Below are positions 33,998-41,678 of a stretch of DNA of 64,000 nt, in pieces. This DNA comes from Thermoplasmata archaeon. GTDB lineage: Archaea; Thermoplasmatota; Thermoplasmata; Lutacidiplasmatales; UBA184. The position numbers and the translations under genes were made by a program. The notes under the pieces are model-generated. The model worked only from the letters and a program-made list of their open reading frames with translations. It did not search any database and was not told the origin of the DNA. The DNA is taken from NCBI GenBank assembly GCA_027306505.1, contig DAHUZP010000081.1:1-64000 (forward strand). The letters run 5' to 3'. Within the stretch, counting starts at the first letter, position 1. Every line of letters begins with the position of its first letter.

Positions 33998-34630
33998 ATG
34001 CCGTCGCGTACGAGGAAGTTCCGGGGCATGCGCACCCACGGCCGTGGGATCAAGGCGGGCCGTGGCGCCGGCAAGCAGGGCGGCCGGGGCAACGCGGGCC
34101 TGCACAAGTACAAGTTCAAGTCGATGCTCATCTACGCGCCGGACCACTTTGGCCGTCACGGCTTCAAGCGGCCGGACGCGGTGACCGCTTCCCCCATCGC
34201 CGTCAACGTCGGTGACCTGGCGCTGCTCCTCCCCGAGCTCGAGGCGGAGAAGGCGGTCCGGAAGGAGGGTGAGGTCCACGTCGTCGACCTCTCCGCGATC
34301 GGGATCGACCGTCTGCTCGGCGGCGGCAAGCCCGAGGGCAAGTGGAAGGTCTACGTGGAGCACGCGAGCGACCACGCCCGCGAGAAGGTTGAGGTCCTGG
34401 ACGCTCCGCCCGGCGCCCCCGCTGCCGGTCCCTCGCTCCCCAAGCCGGGGGCCCCTCCCAAGGCCGCTCCTCCCGCGGCTGCTCGCCAGGCCGGCGCCGC
34501 CCCGGCGGCCGCGACCGCGACCGCGCCGCCGAGGGCGAAGCCCGCCGCGGCGGGCGCCACGCCGGCCGCCCCCGCGAAGCCCAAACCCGCAGGGACCCCT
34601 CCCTCGAGCGCCCCGGCGAAGAGCGCTTGA
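33998..34630 (+). CDS. rpl15: Ribosomal protein uL15 with Ala/Pro C-terminal tail
   Basis: A 210-residue large-subunit protein. It begins M-P-S-R-T-R-K-F-R-G-M-R-T-H-G-R-G and has the Gly-rich G-R-G-A-G-K-Q-G-G-R-G-N-A-G. The core ends at about residue 138; the final 70 residues are Ala/Pro/Lys-rich. It is the last gene of the ribosomal run. secY normally follows directly, but here a convergent two-gene unit lies between. Confidence 0.95.
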   Translation: MPSRTRKFRGMRTHGRGIKAGRGAGKQGGRGNAGLHKYKFKSMLIYAPDHFGRHGFKRPDAVTASPIAVNVGDLALLLPELEAEKAVRKEGEVHVVDLSAIGIDRLLGGGKPEGKWKVYVEHASDHAREKVEVLDAPPGAPAAGPSLPKPGAPPKAAPPAAARQAGAAPAAATATAPPRAKPAAAGATPAAPAKPKPAGTPPSSAPAKSA

Positions 34631-34691
34631 ACCCCCGACCGCCCTCGATGGGCGGCGCGCTAGCCCGCTGGTCCAGCGGACATTCCGGGCC

Positions 34692-35603
34692 TCAGCCCCA
34701 CAGGTGGATGCCGAGGACGTGCCCGAGGACGGAGTCCACGCCCGCCACGGGCAGGGCGCATAGGAAGGGGAAGAGGCCGGCCGCCACGTAGTGGTACCAC
34801 CTCGGCCTGACGACCCCGCGGTCGGAGGGGAGCGAGTAGGCCGGCAGGTAGACCATGAGCCCGTAGACGAAGAACCAGAAGCCGGCGTAGAGCGCGGTCG
34901 GGTTGAGCGTCGCCTCCATCGCCGTCCCGAGGAGGCCGTAGAGGAGCAGGACCTCCTTCGGAGAGAAGTCGTAGCGGCGCAGCAGAAGCATCCATCCGAC
35001 GAACTCGGGGACGAAGAGGACGACCGAGGAGAAGCTGATCACCACGAGGTAGTTGCTCGAGGCGGTGATGTGCGCCTCGGCCATCGGCACGTGGTAGAGC
35101 GGGGCGATGACGTTCGTGAGGGAGGTGGTGATCGCCTCCTCGATGAGGGCGAGGAGCGTCGCGAAGAGCACGAAGCGCAGCTCCCATCGGAGCGGCAGGT
35201 GGAGCACCCGCTCCCGCACCGCGTCGCGGTATCGACGCATGAGGAGGCCGCCCACGAGGCACCAGAGCACGGCGAGGAGGGCCCCCATCACGATGATCGC
35301 GCGTGCGACCGGGTCCTTCGATCCGACGAGGACCACCGACACGACGAGGGAGAGCACGGCGGCGGAGTAGACGGCCAGGGCCCGCACGAGGAAGCCGGTG
35401 ACGCGCTCCCGACGGTCGGGGCCGCCTGGGGAGGAGAGCGCGGGCGCGCCCGGAGGGCCCCCCGTCGCTGGCGGAGCCGTGAGGACGGGCCCCGGGGAGG
35501 CGGAGGGCGGCCACGGAGGCGGCGGGGGCGCCGGCGGCGCCGGGGGCGAGGCTGGGGGTGGAGGCGTGGGTCGGGACGCCGGGCCGGTGCTCGGTCCTCT
35601 CAC
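34692..35603 (-). CDS. Multi-pass membrane protein, function unknown
   Basis: A 303-residue protein. The first 75 residues are almost pure Pro/Ala/Gly/Ser and the rest holds about seven or eight hydrophobic helices. One helix carries L-I-E-E-A-I-T-T-S-L-T-N, a buried Glu pair followed by polar residues, reminiscent of intramembrane enzymes of the CPBP or PrsW type, but the companion motifs are not evident, so I make no assignment. The GTG start overlaps the methyltransferase stop (GTGA), so it is coupled to that gene. It converges on uL15 with about 60 bp between the stops. Confidence 0.65.
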   Translation of the reverse strand: MRGPSTGPASRPTPPPPASPPAPPAPPPPPWPPSASPGPVLTAPPATGGPPGAPALSSPGGPDRRERVTGFLVRALAVYSAAVLSLVVSVVLVGSKDPVARAIIVMGALLAVLWCLVGGLLMRRYRDAVRERVLHLPLRWELRFVLFATLLALIEEAITTSLTNVIAPLYHVPMAEAHITASSNYLVVISFSSVVLFVPEFVGWMLLLRRYDFSPKEVLLLYGLLGTAMEATLNPTALYAGFWFFVYGLMVYLPAYSLPSDRGVVRPRWYHYVAAGLFPFLCALPVAGVDSVLGHVLGIHLWG

Positions 35604-36574
35604 GCCGGTCTTCCCGGGCCGTAGCCTCGTATGAGGTCGTCCAGGACCTTGGAGAGCTCCGGTGGCCGGTCCGGCAGGGCGGCCCGCAGCTGCTCCCCCC
35701 GGGCCCGGTCGGACTCGACCCCGATCGCCCGGCGTCCCAGGCGATGGGCGACGCGCAGCGTGCTCCCGCTGCCGGCGAACGGGTCCAAGACCGTGTCCCC
35801 GAGGAGGGAGAACATCCTCACCAGGCGGCGCGGGACCTCCTCGGGGAAGGCCGCGGTCCCGTCCCGCTGGGGAGCCCCCCGGACCTCCCAGACCTGGGTG
35901 AACCAGCGGTCCCGCTCGGCCTTCGAGAACTGGGAGGCCTCCCTCAGGAGGTCGTGGGGCGGGAGCCTCCGACGGGGGCCCTTGCGGAAGATGAGGATGT
36001 TCTCGCAGTCGAGCGTGACGTAGGCGTTCGGCGGGGCGAAGCCGCTGCCGAGGAAGCTGTTCGGCTTGTTCGTGGGCTTCTTCCAGAGGATCGGGACCAG
36101 CGAGCGGAACCCTAGCCGCTCGCAGGCCTCGACCACGTGCACGTGGTTCGGGAAGAGCCGGAACTCCCCTCCCACCGTGCGCGTCGCGTCGCCGATGTTG
36201 ATGCAGAGCATCCCTCCTGGCTGGAGGAGCCGCTCGCACTCCTTCCACGTCCTCGTGAGGCTCCGGTGTATCGCTTCGAGCCGGGTCGGGTCCCTGGCGA
36301 GGGTCCCTCCCGGCCAGCCGAGCGCGCGCTCGAAGAGACCGTCCCACCTCTCGATGTAGGGGTAGGGCGGCGAGGTGACGACGAGCTGCACCGAGCCATC
36401 GGGGAGAGGCAGGCGGCGGCCGGAGTCCTGGAGGAGAAGACGAGGGAGGAGGTCCTTCTGGGAGAGCGTCGCGAGGACCTCCTCGCGATGCTCGCGAAGG
36501 AAGTCGACGGGCCCCTCGGTGCGGTGGGGTCCTCGGGGAGGGACCCCGCGACCGGAGGGTGCGCTAGAGGGCAC
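35600..36574 (-). CDS. DNA methyltransferase (amino-methylating, TSPPY type)
   Basis: A 324-residue site-specific DNA methyltransferase that would transfer a methyl group from S-adenosylmethionine to an exocyclic amine (N4-cytosine or N6-adenine). Catalytic motif IV is T-S-P-P-Y (near residue 70) and the cofactor motif I, D-P-F-A-G-S-G-S-T, comes later (near residue 275), the beta-class order. The S-P-P-Y form is most often found in N4-cytosine enzymes. GTG 36574 fits a TATA-like element 22-29 nt upstream. No restriction nuclease is adjacent, so it appears to be an orphan. It is co-transcribed with a membrane protein and divergent from secY. Confidence 0.82.
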   Translation of the reverse strand: MPSSAPSGRGVPPRGPHRTEGPVDFLREHREEVLATLSQKDLLPRLLLQDSGRRLPLPDGSVQLVVTSPPYPYIERWDGLFERALGWPGGTLARDPTRLEAIHRSLTRTWKECERLLQPGGMLCINIGDATRTVGGEFRLFPNHVHVVEACERLGFRSLVPILWKKPTNKPNSFLGSGFAPPNAYVTLDCENILIFRKGPRRRLPPHDLLREASQFSKAERDRWFTQVWEVRGAPQRDGTAAFPEEVPRRLVRMFSLLGDTVLDPFAGSGSTLRVAHRLGRRAIGVESDRARGEQLRAALPDRPPELSKVLDDLIRGYGPGRPA

Positions 36575-36595
36575 GAACGAGGTAGAGGGGACCGG

Positions 36596-36603
36596 GTATT
36601 TTC
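36596..36603 (-). promoter_or_regulatory. TATA-like box of the methyltransferase gene
   Basis: On the minus strand GAAAATAC lies 22-29 nt before the GTG at 36574, consistent with a leaderless mRNA. Confidence 0.45.
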
Positions 36604-36640
36604 CCGCGAGGTCGGGGAATCGAGGGTCGCCGGCCTCGTA

Positions 36641-36650
36641 GAGTATATAA
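36641..36650 (+). promoter_or_regulatory. TATA box of secY
   Basis: GAGTATATAA lies 43-52 nt before the GTG of secY. It indicates that secY and the genes after it have their own promoter, separate from the ribosomal operon. Confidence 0.65.
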
Positions 36651-36692
36651 CCCCCTGACGGGGTCGAATCTGGACCCCTAGCGGAGCCTTCG

Positions 36693-38459
36693 GTGGCCGA
36701 CCAAGACGAGAACCCCCGTGACTGGCGAAGCGCGCCGTTCTTCCTCCTCTTCGGAGGGGTCATCCTCTACCTCGACTGGATCTGGGCCCAGCCCACCTAC
36801 CTCGGGCTGTTCTTCCTCGGTCTCCTGCTCTTCTTCGTGGAGGGGCTCGCCTTCATGCTCGTCAGCTACGACGGGGAGAAGTCGCGGCTCTACGGCTGGA
36901 AGCCCATCACCTCGCGCTTCCCCGCGGTCTCGAAGTCGACCGGGCACGTGCACTTCCGGACGAAGCTGTTCTGGACGACGACGGTCCTCCTGCTCTACTT
37001 CGTCCTGACGAACATCTTCATCTACGGGATCGACCAGGCGACGACGATCGACCTCTTCGCGAGCTACCGTGCGATCCTCGCCGGTGCGCAGGGGACGCTC
37101 ATGCACCTGGGGATCGGGCCCATCGTCACGGGCTCGATCATCATGCAGCTCTTCGTCGGGGCGAAGATCATCAACCTGGACCTCACCGACGACGAGGACA
37201 AGGGGATGTACCAGGGGGCCCAGAAGATCCTGGTCCTCGCGATGATCCTGACCGAGGCCATCCCCCAGGTCTACGGCTACCTCTTCCCGGCGCAGAGCCT
37301 CGTCACGACGCTCAACCAGCTCTCCCCCAGCAACGGGACGATCCTCGCCGACACGATCATCGTCGCGCAGATCTCCTTCGGGAGCTACCTCGTCTTCCTG
37401 ATGGACGAGGTCGTGAGCAAGTGGGGGATCGGCAGCGGGATCTCCCTCTTCATCGCGGCCGGGGTCTCCCAGGCCATCTTCACGGGGACGCTCAACTGGC
37501 AGCCGGTCCAGCCGAGCCAGCCCGTCTCGGTGAGCAACCCTCCCGCCGGTACGATCTTCAAGACGTGGTACTTCCTGACGCACCTCAACGCGGCGAACCT
37601 CGCAGGGGGCGGGCTCGAGGAGATCCTGCTCCGCTATCCCAACCCGGTCACCGCGTTAGCAGGGACTGGGGTCATCTTCTTCCTCGTCGCCTGGACGGAA
37701 TCGACGCGCATCGAGCTGCCGCTCTCGCACGCGGAGGCCCGTGGGGCCCGGGGCCGCTACCCGCTCCGTCTCATCTACGCGTCGAACATCCCCGTCATCC
37801 TGATGGCGGCGTTGCTCGCGAACGTCTCCATGTTCTCGATCCTGCTCTGGAACAACCCGACGCTGATGCACTTCCCCGGGATCGGCCACCAGTGGTGGAT
37901 CGGGAGCTACCTCAGCTCGTCCCAGGCCTCCGCCCAGGGGCTCTCCTCGTCGACCCCGCTCACAGGCGGGGCCTACTACGTCTCCACACCGAACGGTCTC
38001 GAGAGTTGGCTCCTGCCGCTGCTCAATCCGTCGATCTACGGGTCGTTCCTGACCGGACACTCGGCGCTGCAGGACCTGGTGCACGTGCTCGTCTACTTCG
38101 GGCTCATGGTCGGCGGGTCGATCATGTTCGCCAAGTTCTGGATCCAGACGACGAACATGGGCCCCGAGGCCGTCGCCCGACAGATCGAGGCGAGCGGGAT
38201 GCAGATCCCCGGCTTCCGTCGGGACCCCCGCGTGCTCCGGCGCGTTCTGGAGCGTTACATCCCCGTCATCACGGTCATTTCCGGTGCGGCCGTGGGGGCC
38301 TTGGCCGCCGGCGCCGACCTGATCGGAACGGTCGGGAACGCATCGGGAACGGGCGTGCTGCTGACCGTCGGGATCATCATCAACCTTTACGAGGCGATGG
38401 GCCGCGAGCAGCTCATGGAGATGAACCCGCTCCTGAGGCGCTTCCTGGGCGGGGAGTGA
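36693..38459 (+). CDS. secY: Protein translocase SecY with N-terminal extension
   Basis: A 588-residue channel subunit of the Sec translocon. The canonical part starts near residue 70 with P-I-T-S-R-F-P-A-V and the first classical helix (L-L-L-Y-F-V-L-T-N-I-F-I-Y-G-I). The plug-region G-P-I-V-T-G-S-I-I-M-Q-L and the cytoplasmic loop E-S-T-R-I-E-L-P-L-S are conserved. It is much longer than most archaeal SecY (about 430-490): two extra hydrophobic helices (about 15-33 and 36-58) precede the normal start, and an outside loop near residues 400-440 is enlarged. The GTG start follows a TATA box; no ribosome binding site is obvious. Confidence 0.95.
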   Translation: MADQDENPRDWRSAPFFLLFGGVILYLDWIWAQPTYLGLFFLGLLLFFVEGLAFMLVSYDGEKSRLYGWKPITSRFPAVSKSTGHVHFRTKLFWTTTVLLLYFVLTNIFIYGIDQATTIDLFASYRAILAGAQGTLMHLGIGPIVTGSIIMQLFVGAKIINLDLTDDEDKGMYQGAQKILVLAMILTEAIPQVYGYLFPAQSLVTTLNQLSPSNGTILADTIIVAQISFGSYLVFLMDEVVSKWGIGSGISLFIAAGVSQAIFTGTLNWQPVQPSQPVSVSNPPAGTIFKTWYFLTHLNAANLAGGGLEEILLRYPNPVTALAGTGVIFFLVAWTESTRIELPLSHAEARGARGRYPLRLIYASNIPVILMAALLANVSMFSILLWNNPTLMHFPGIGHQWWIGSYLSSSQASAQGLSSSTPLTGGAYYVSTPNGLESWLLPLLNPSIYGSFLTGHSALQDLVHVLVYFGLMVGGSIMFAKFWIQTTNMGPEAVARQIEASGMQIPGFRRDPRVLRRVLERYIPVITVISGAAVGALAAGADLIGTVGNASGTGVLLTVGIIINLYEAMGREQLMEMNPLLRRFLGGE

Positions 38460-38462
38460 GGC

Positions 38463-39896
38463 GTGAGCCCGGCCACCGAAGGGCCCCTTCCCACACGGGG
38501 AGCGGGCGTGGCGGGCGCCCCCGCCACGCCCCTCCGCTCCTCCTCGGGCATCTCGCGTTCGAAGGACGAAGCACCGCTCCGGTCCGAGCGACCGCTCCGT
38601 AGCACCGGCTCCCGGACGGGCCAGCGGGGCACCGCGCCAGCGAGCGCTCCGGGCGAAGAGGAGGGGGGGACGGCTCCCCTGCCCCGCGGCAAGGGCGCCA
38701 TCGAGCCCGCCGAGGAGGCGACCCCCTCCGAGGGGGCGAAGGAGGGCGAAGAGGAGGAGGGCACGGACGGGGAGGAAGAGGGAGAGGAGGAGGGAGAGGA
38801 GGAGACGGAGAGCTCCGAGAAGGAGGAGGGCGACGCCGCCACCACGCGAGGGGCCGCCGCCCGCCGTCCCGGCGCCGGAGCCGAGGAAGCTCGGAAGTCG
38901 GTGGGCCGGTTCGTGCTGTTCTTCCTGGGGTTCATGGGCATCTACATGCTCGTGGACAACAGCGCGAGGAACTCCATCGCGCTCACCCTGGGGCTGCTCC
39001 TCCAACCCGCGCTGGGGTTCGATGGGCACTACATGCTGTTCACGATGTTCCTCACGGCGGCGCTGGAGATGGGGTTCAGCGCCCTCGCCTACCACTACAC
39101 CTCGGACTGGGTGGAGAGCGCCACCGTCCAGTTCCACAGCACCGCGATCCGTCCGCTGTGGACCAAGGCGCTCCGCAGCCAGAAGAAGGAGCACATCGCG
39201 GCGTTGAAGCCGCACATGGACTCCCTTCAGATCCGCCAGAGCAAGGTCACCATCGCCCAGCTCAAGGGCATGGTCATCACCTGGGTGCTCCTCATTGCGA
39301 TCTACACCTGGATGGGGCTCTTCATCTTCGCCCAGTGCCCGAAACCCGCCGTCTCTCCTTCGATGGTCCAGATGCCCGGCACGGTGGTGCAGCCCTTCAT
39401 CCTCAACAGCAGCATCGTCGGGGGCTACGCCCCCTTCAGCTACCACTGGTGGATGACCGGCACGTCGACCTCGCTCGCCAGCGAGAACGCGACCGGTCCG
39501 TCCGGTTCAGGGTTGAACGCGACGTTCTGGCGTTTCACTCCGCCGAGTACCGGCTCCTATCTCATCACCCTCCAGGTGAAGGACGTCCGCGGCTCGGTCT
39601 CCTGGGCCTTCCAAGGGCTGCAGTACGGCTCCCAGGCCGCCCCTCCCGCGGTCACCACGCCCCCCTTCGAGTGCGCGGGCACTCAGGTCCTCCTCTTCGG
39701 GGCCCAGGCGAACCTGCTGGGACAGCTCGGTCCGTTCCCGCTCTGGTTCGTCACCTTCTCCCTCTACACCATCCCGCTCAACCTGATCTTCCGTCGGTAC
39801 CTCAAGCACGCGGCGCTCGCCCAACGGCTGCCGGGCGCGAAGGCGCCTCCGAGCGATCCGGTGCTCCCTAGCGGGCCCGGGGGAGCGTCGCCGTGA
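38463..39896 (+). CDS. DUF106 (EMC3/YidC-like) insertase with inserted PKD-like domain
   Basis: A 477-residue membrane protein in the position where archaea encode DUF106, a member of the YidC/Oxa1/EMC3 membrane insertase superfamily. The core has three membrane regions (about 150-165 with the next helix at 188-208, 268-290 and 415-447) and the cytoplasmic helical hairpin (about 220-265). Two features are unusual: a disordered N-terminus of about 145 residues with a strongly acidic stretch (about 95-122), and an external beta-type domain of about 100 residues (305-405, with P-F-S-Y-H-W-W and G-S-Y-L-I-T-L-Q-V-K-D) between the second and third membrane regions. GTG start 3 nt after secY. Confidence 0.82.
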   Translation: MSPATEGPLPTRGAGVAGAPATPLRSSSGISRSKDEAPLRSERPLRSTGSRTGQRGTAPASAPGEEEGGTAPLPRGKGAIEPAEEATPSEGAKEGEEEEGTDGEEEGEEEGEEETESSEKEEGDAATTRGAAARRPGAGAEEARKSVGRFVLFFLGFMGIYMLVDNSARNSIALTLGLLLQPALGFDGHYMLFTMFLTAALEMGFSALAYHYTSDWVESATVQFHSTAIRPLWTKALRSQKKEHIAALKPHMDSLQIRQSKVTIAQLKGMVITWVLLIAIYTWMGLFIFAQCPKPAVSPSMVQMPGTVVQPFILNSSIVGGYAPFSYHWWMTGTSTSLASENATGPSGSGLNATFWRFTPPSTGSYLITLQVKDVRGSVSWAFQGLQYGSQAAPPAVTTPPFECAGTQVLLFGAQANLLGQLGPFPLWFVTFSLYTIPLNLIFRRYLKHAALAQRLPGAKAPPSDPVLPSGPGGASP

Positions 39897-40450
39897 AGGG
39901 GACCGTGCTCACGATCGGCGGGCCGCCGGGAAGTGGAAAGTCCACCGTCGGCCGGTTGCTCGCGGAGATCCTCCACCGCGAGTACATCTCCGCCGGGGAG
40001 ATCTTCCGTTCCGAAGCGAAGCGTCGCGGGGTCGCCCTGCGGACCCTGGGGGAGCTTGCCCAGGCCGATGACCGGATCGACAAGACCCTCGACGAGACCA
40101 TGGTCGGCCTCGCCTCCCCTCACCGGGTCCTGGAGGGGCGCATCATCGGGGAGCTCGTCTCGCGCCGCTTCATGCCCGTGGTCCGGATCTTCATCACCGC
40201 TTCCGAGTTCACGAGGGCCCAGCGCATCGGCCGGCGCGAGGGCGTGCCCGCGGACCTGGTCCTGCCCGCGATGAGGGTACGGGAGGCCAGCGAGGCCACG
40301 CGTTACCGGAAGTACTACGGGATCGAGCTCAACGACCTCCGCTACGACATCGGGATCGACTCCACGAGGCTGGACCCCCGTCAGGTCGTACGGACCATCC
40401 TGGAGCGGCTCCCTGAGGACGTCCGACTGGCCGAGCCCGCGTCCGCATGA
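39893..40450 (+). CDS. cmk: Cytidylate kinase
   Basis: A 185-residue kinase that phosphorylates CMP/dCMP with ATP. The P-loop is G-G-P-P-G-S-G-K-S-T (residues 9-18), followed by the archaeal cmk pattern Y-I-S-A-G-E-I-F-R and, in the LID region, Q-R-I-G-R-R-E-G. Length is typical of archaeal Cmk. GTG start overlaps the DUF106 gene (GTGA) and the stop overlaps truB (ATGA), so the secY-DUF106-cmk-truB string is one operon, as in other archaea. Confidence 0.93.
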   Translation: MKGTVLTIGGPPGSGKSTVGRLLAEILHREYISAGEIFRSEAKRRGVALRTLGELAQADDRIDKTLDETMVGLASPHRVLEGRIIGELVSRRFMPVVRIFITASEFTRAQRIGRREGVPADLVLPAMRVREASEATRYRKYYGIELNDLRYDIGIDSTRLDPRQVVRTILERLPEDVRLAEPASA

Positions 40451-41580
40451 AGAGACCCCAAGGGCCCTCGAAGGGCAGGCGAGCGACCCCGCCCCCGACC
40501 TTGGGCCCGACCTCGGTCCGGACCTCCCCTCCACCGGGCCGTTCCGCCGCTCCGCCCGCCACCCCCACTGCCCTCCCCGCCGAGGCTCCCCCCAAGGCCC
40601 CTCTGCCGCTCCCGGCCGAGGGAGGGTTCTTCATCATCGACAAGCCGAGGGGTCCGACCTCCCACCAGGTGACCGCCTGGGTCCGCGACCTCCTCGGGGT
40701 CTCGAGGGCCGGCCACGCGGGCACGCTCGACCCCGGGGTGAGCGGGGTCCTGGTCATCTCCGTCGGGAAGGCCCTCCGTCTGCTGCCGCTCCTGCTCGAG
40801 TTCCCCAAGCGCTACATCGCGGTCATCCGCTTCCACGGGCCGGTCGGGGCCTCCGAGCTCGAGCGCGTGGTCAAGGAGTTCCAGGGGCCCATCTTCCAGC
40901 TCCCACCGGTCCGCTCCGCCGTGCGGCGTGAGCGCCGGGTCCGCGTCATCCACAAGCTCACGCTGCTCGAGCGCCAGGGCCGCGACGCGCTCCTCGACAT
41001 CCAGTGCGACTCCGGGACCTACATCCGGACCCTCGCGGTGGACATGGGGGAGGCCCTGGGGCCCGGGGCCAACATGATCGAGCTACGCCGCACCGGCACC
41101 GGGCCGTTCAACGAGGGGGAGATCCTCACCTTGTCCCAGCTCGCGGACGCGGTGGCCGCCGCCCGGGAGGGCTCCCCCCAGGCGCTCCTCTCCCACCTCC
41201 ACGCCCCGGGGAAGGTCTGGCACCGGTTCCCCCAGGTGGTGGTCAAGGACAGCGCCGTGGACGCCCTCGCTCACGGTGCTGACCTCGCCGCCTCAGGGGT
41301 CCTCAAGCTCTCCGGGGCGTTCATGGAGGGCCAGCGGGTGGTCCTGGTGACCCGCCGGGACGAGCTCGTGGGGCTGGGACGGGCCCTCATGGACAGCGCG
41401 AGGATCCTCCACACCAAGCAGGGCTGGGTGATCGACGCCCAGCAGGTCTTCATGGAACCTGGACGCTACGCCCGCCACGTGAAGGGCTCTCCTCCTCCGT
41501 CCGGGGGGTCGGGGAAGGCCGACCCCCCCTTCGAGACCGGTTCCCCCGCCCCTTCAGGGGCCTCCCCGCCCTCCGATTGA
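40447..41580 (+). CDS. truB: tRNA/rRNA pseudouridine synthase Cbf5/TruB
   Basis: A 377-residue pseudouridine synthase, the catalytic subunit of archaeal H/ACA RNPs. Catalytic Asp95 lies in H-A-G-T-L-D-P-G-V-S-G. Other family blocks are F-F-I-I-D-K-P-R-G-P-T-S, C-D-S-G-T-Y-I-R-T-L and a C-terminal PUA domain (about 250-345). The first 55 residues (Pro/Ala/Ser) and last 30 (Pro/Ser/Gly) are low-complexity additions. It overlaps cmk by 4 nt and ends the operon. Confidence 0.94.
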   Translation: MKRPQGPSKGRRATPPPTLGPTSVRTSPPPGRSAAPPATPTALPAEAPPKAPLPLPAEGGFFIIDKPRGPTSHQVTAWVRDLLGVSRAGHAGTLDPGVSGVLVISVGKALRLLPLLLEFPKRYIAVIRFHGPVGASELERVVKEFQGPIFQLPPVRSAVRRERRVRVIHKLTLLERQGRDALLDIQCDSGTYIRTLAVDMGEALGPGANMIELRRTGTGPFNEGEILTLSQLADAVAAAREGSPQALLSHLHAPGKVWHRFPQVVVKDSAVDALAHGADLAASGVLKLSGAFMEGQRVVLVTRRDELVGLGRALMDSARILHTKQGWVIDAQQVFMEPGRYARHVKGSPPPSGGSGKADPPFETGSPAPSGASPPSD

Positions 41581-41678
41581 GGTCGCGAGAGGGACTTCCC
41601 TCAGGGCCGCCCCACCGCTCCCCTCGTGGGGGTCGGACACCCTCCTTTTAGCTCGTTCTGGGGTCGTCACCCGCACCC

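Noticed and set aside
34660-34705. tRNA-like piece (GCCCGCTGGTCCAGCGG) after uL15
   Set aside because: It resembles a D-arm, but no anticodon or T-arm follows, and it runs into the end of the membrane protein gene.
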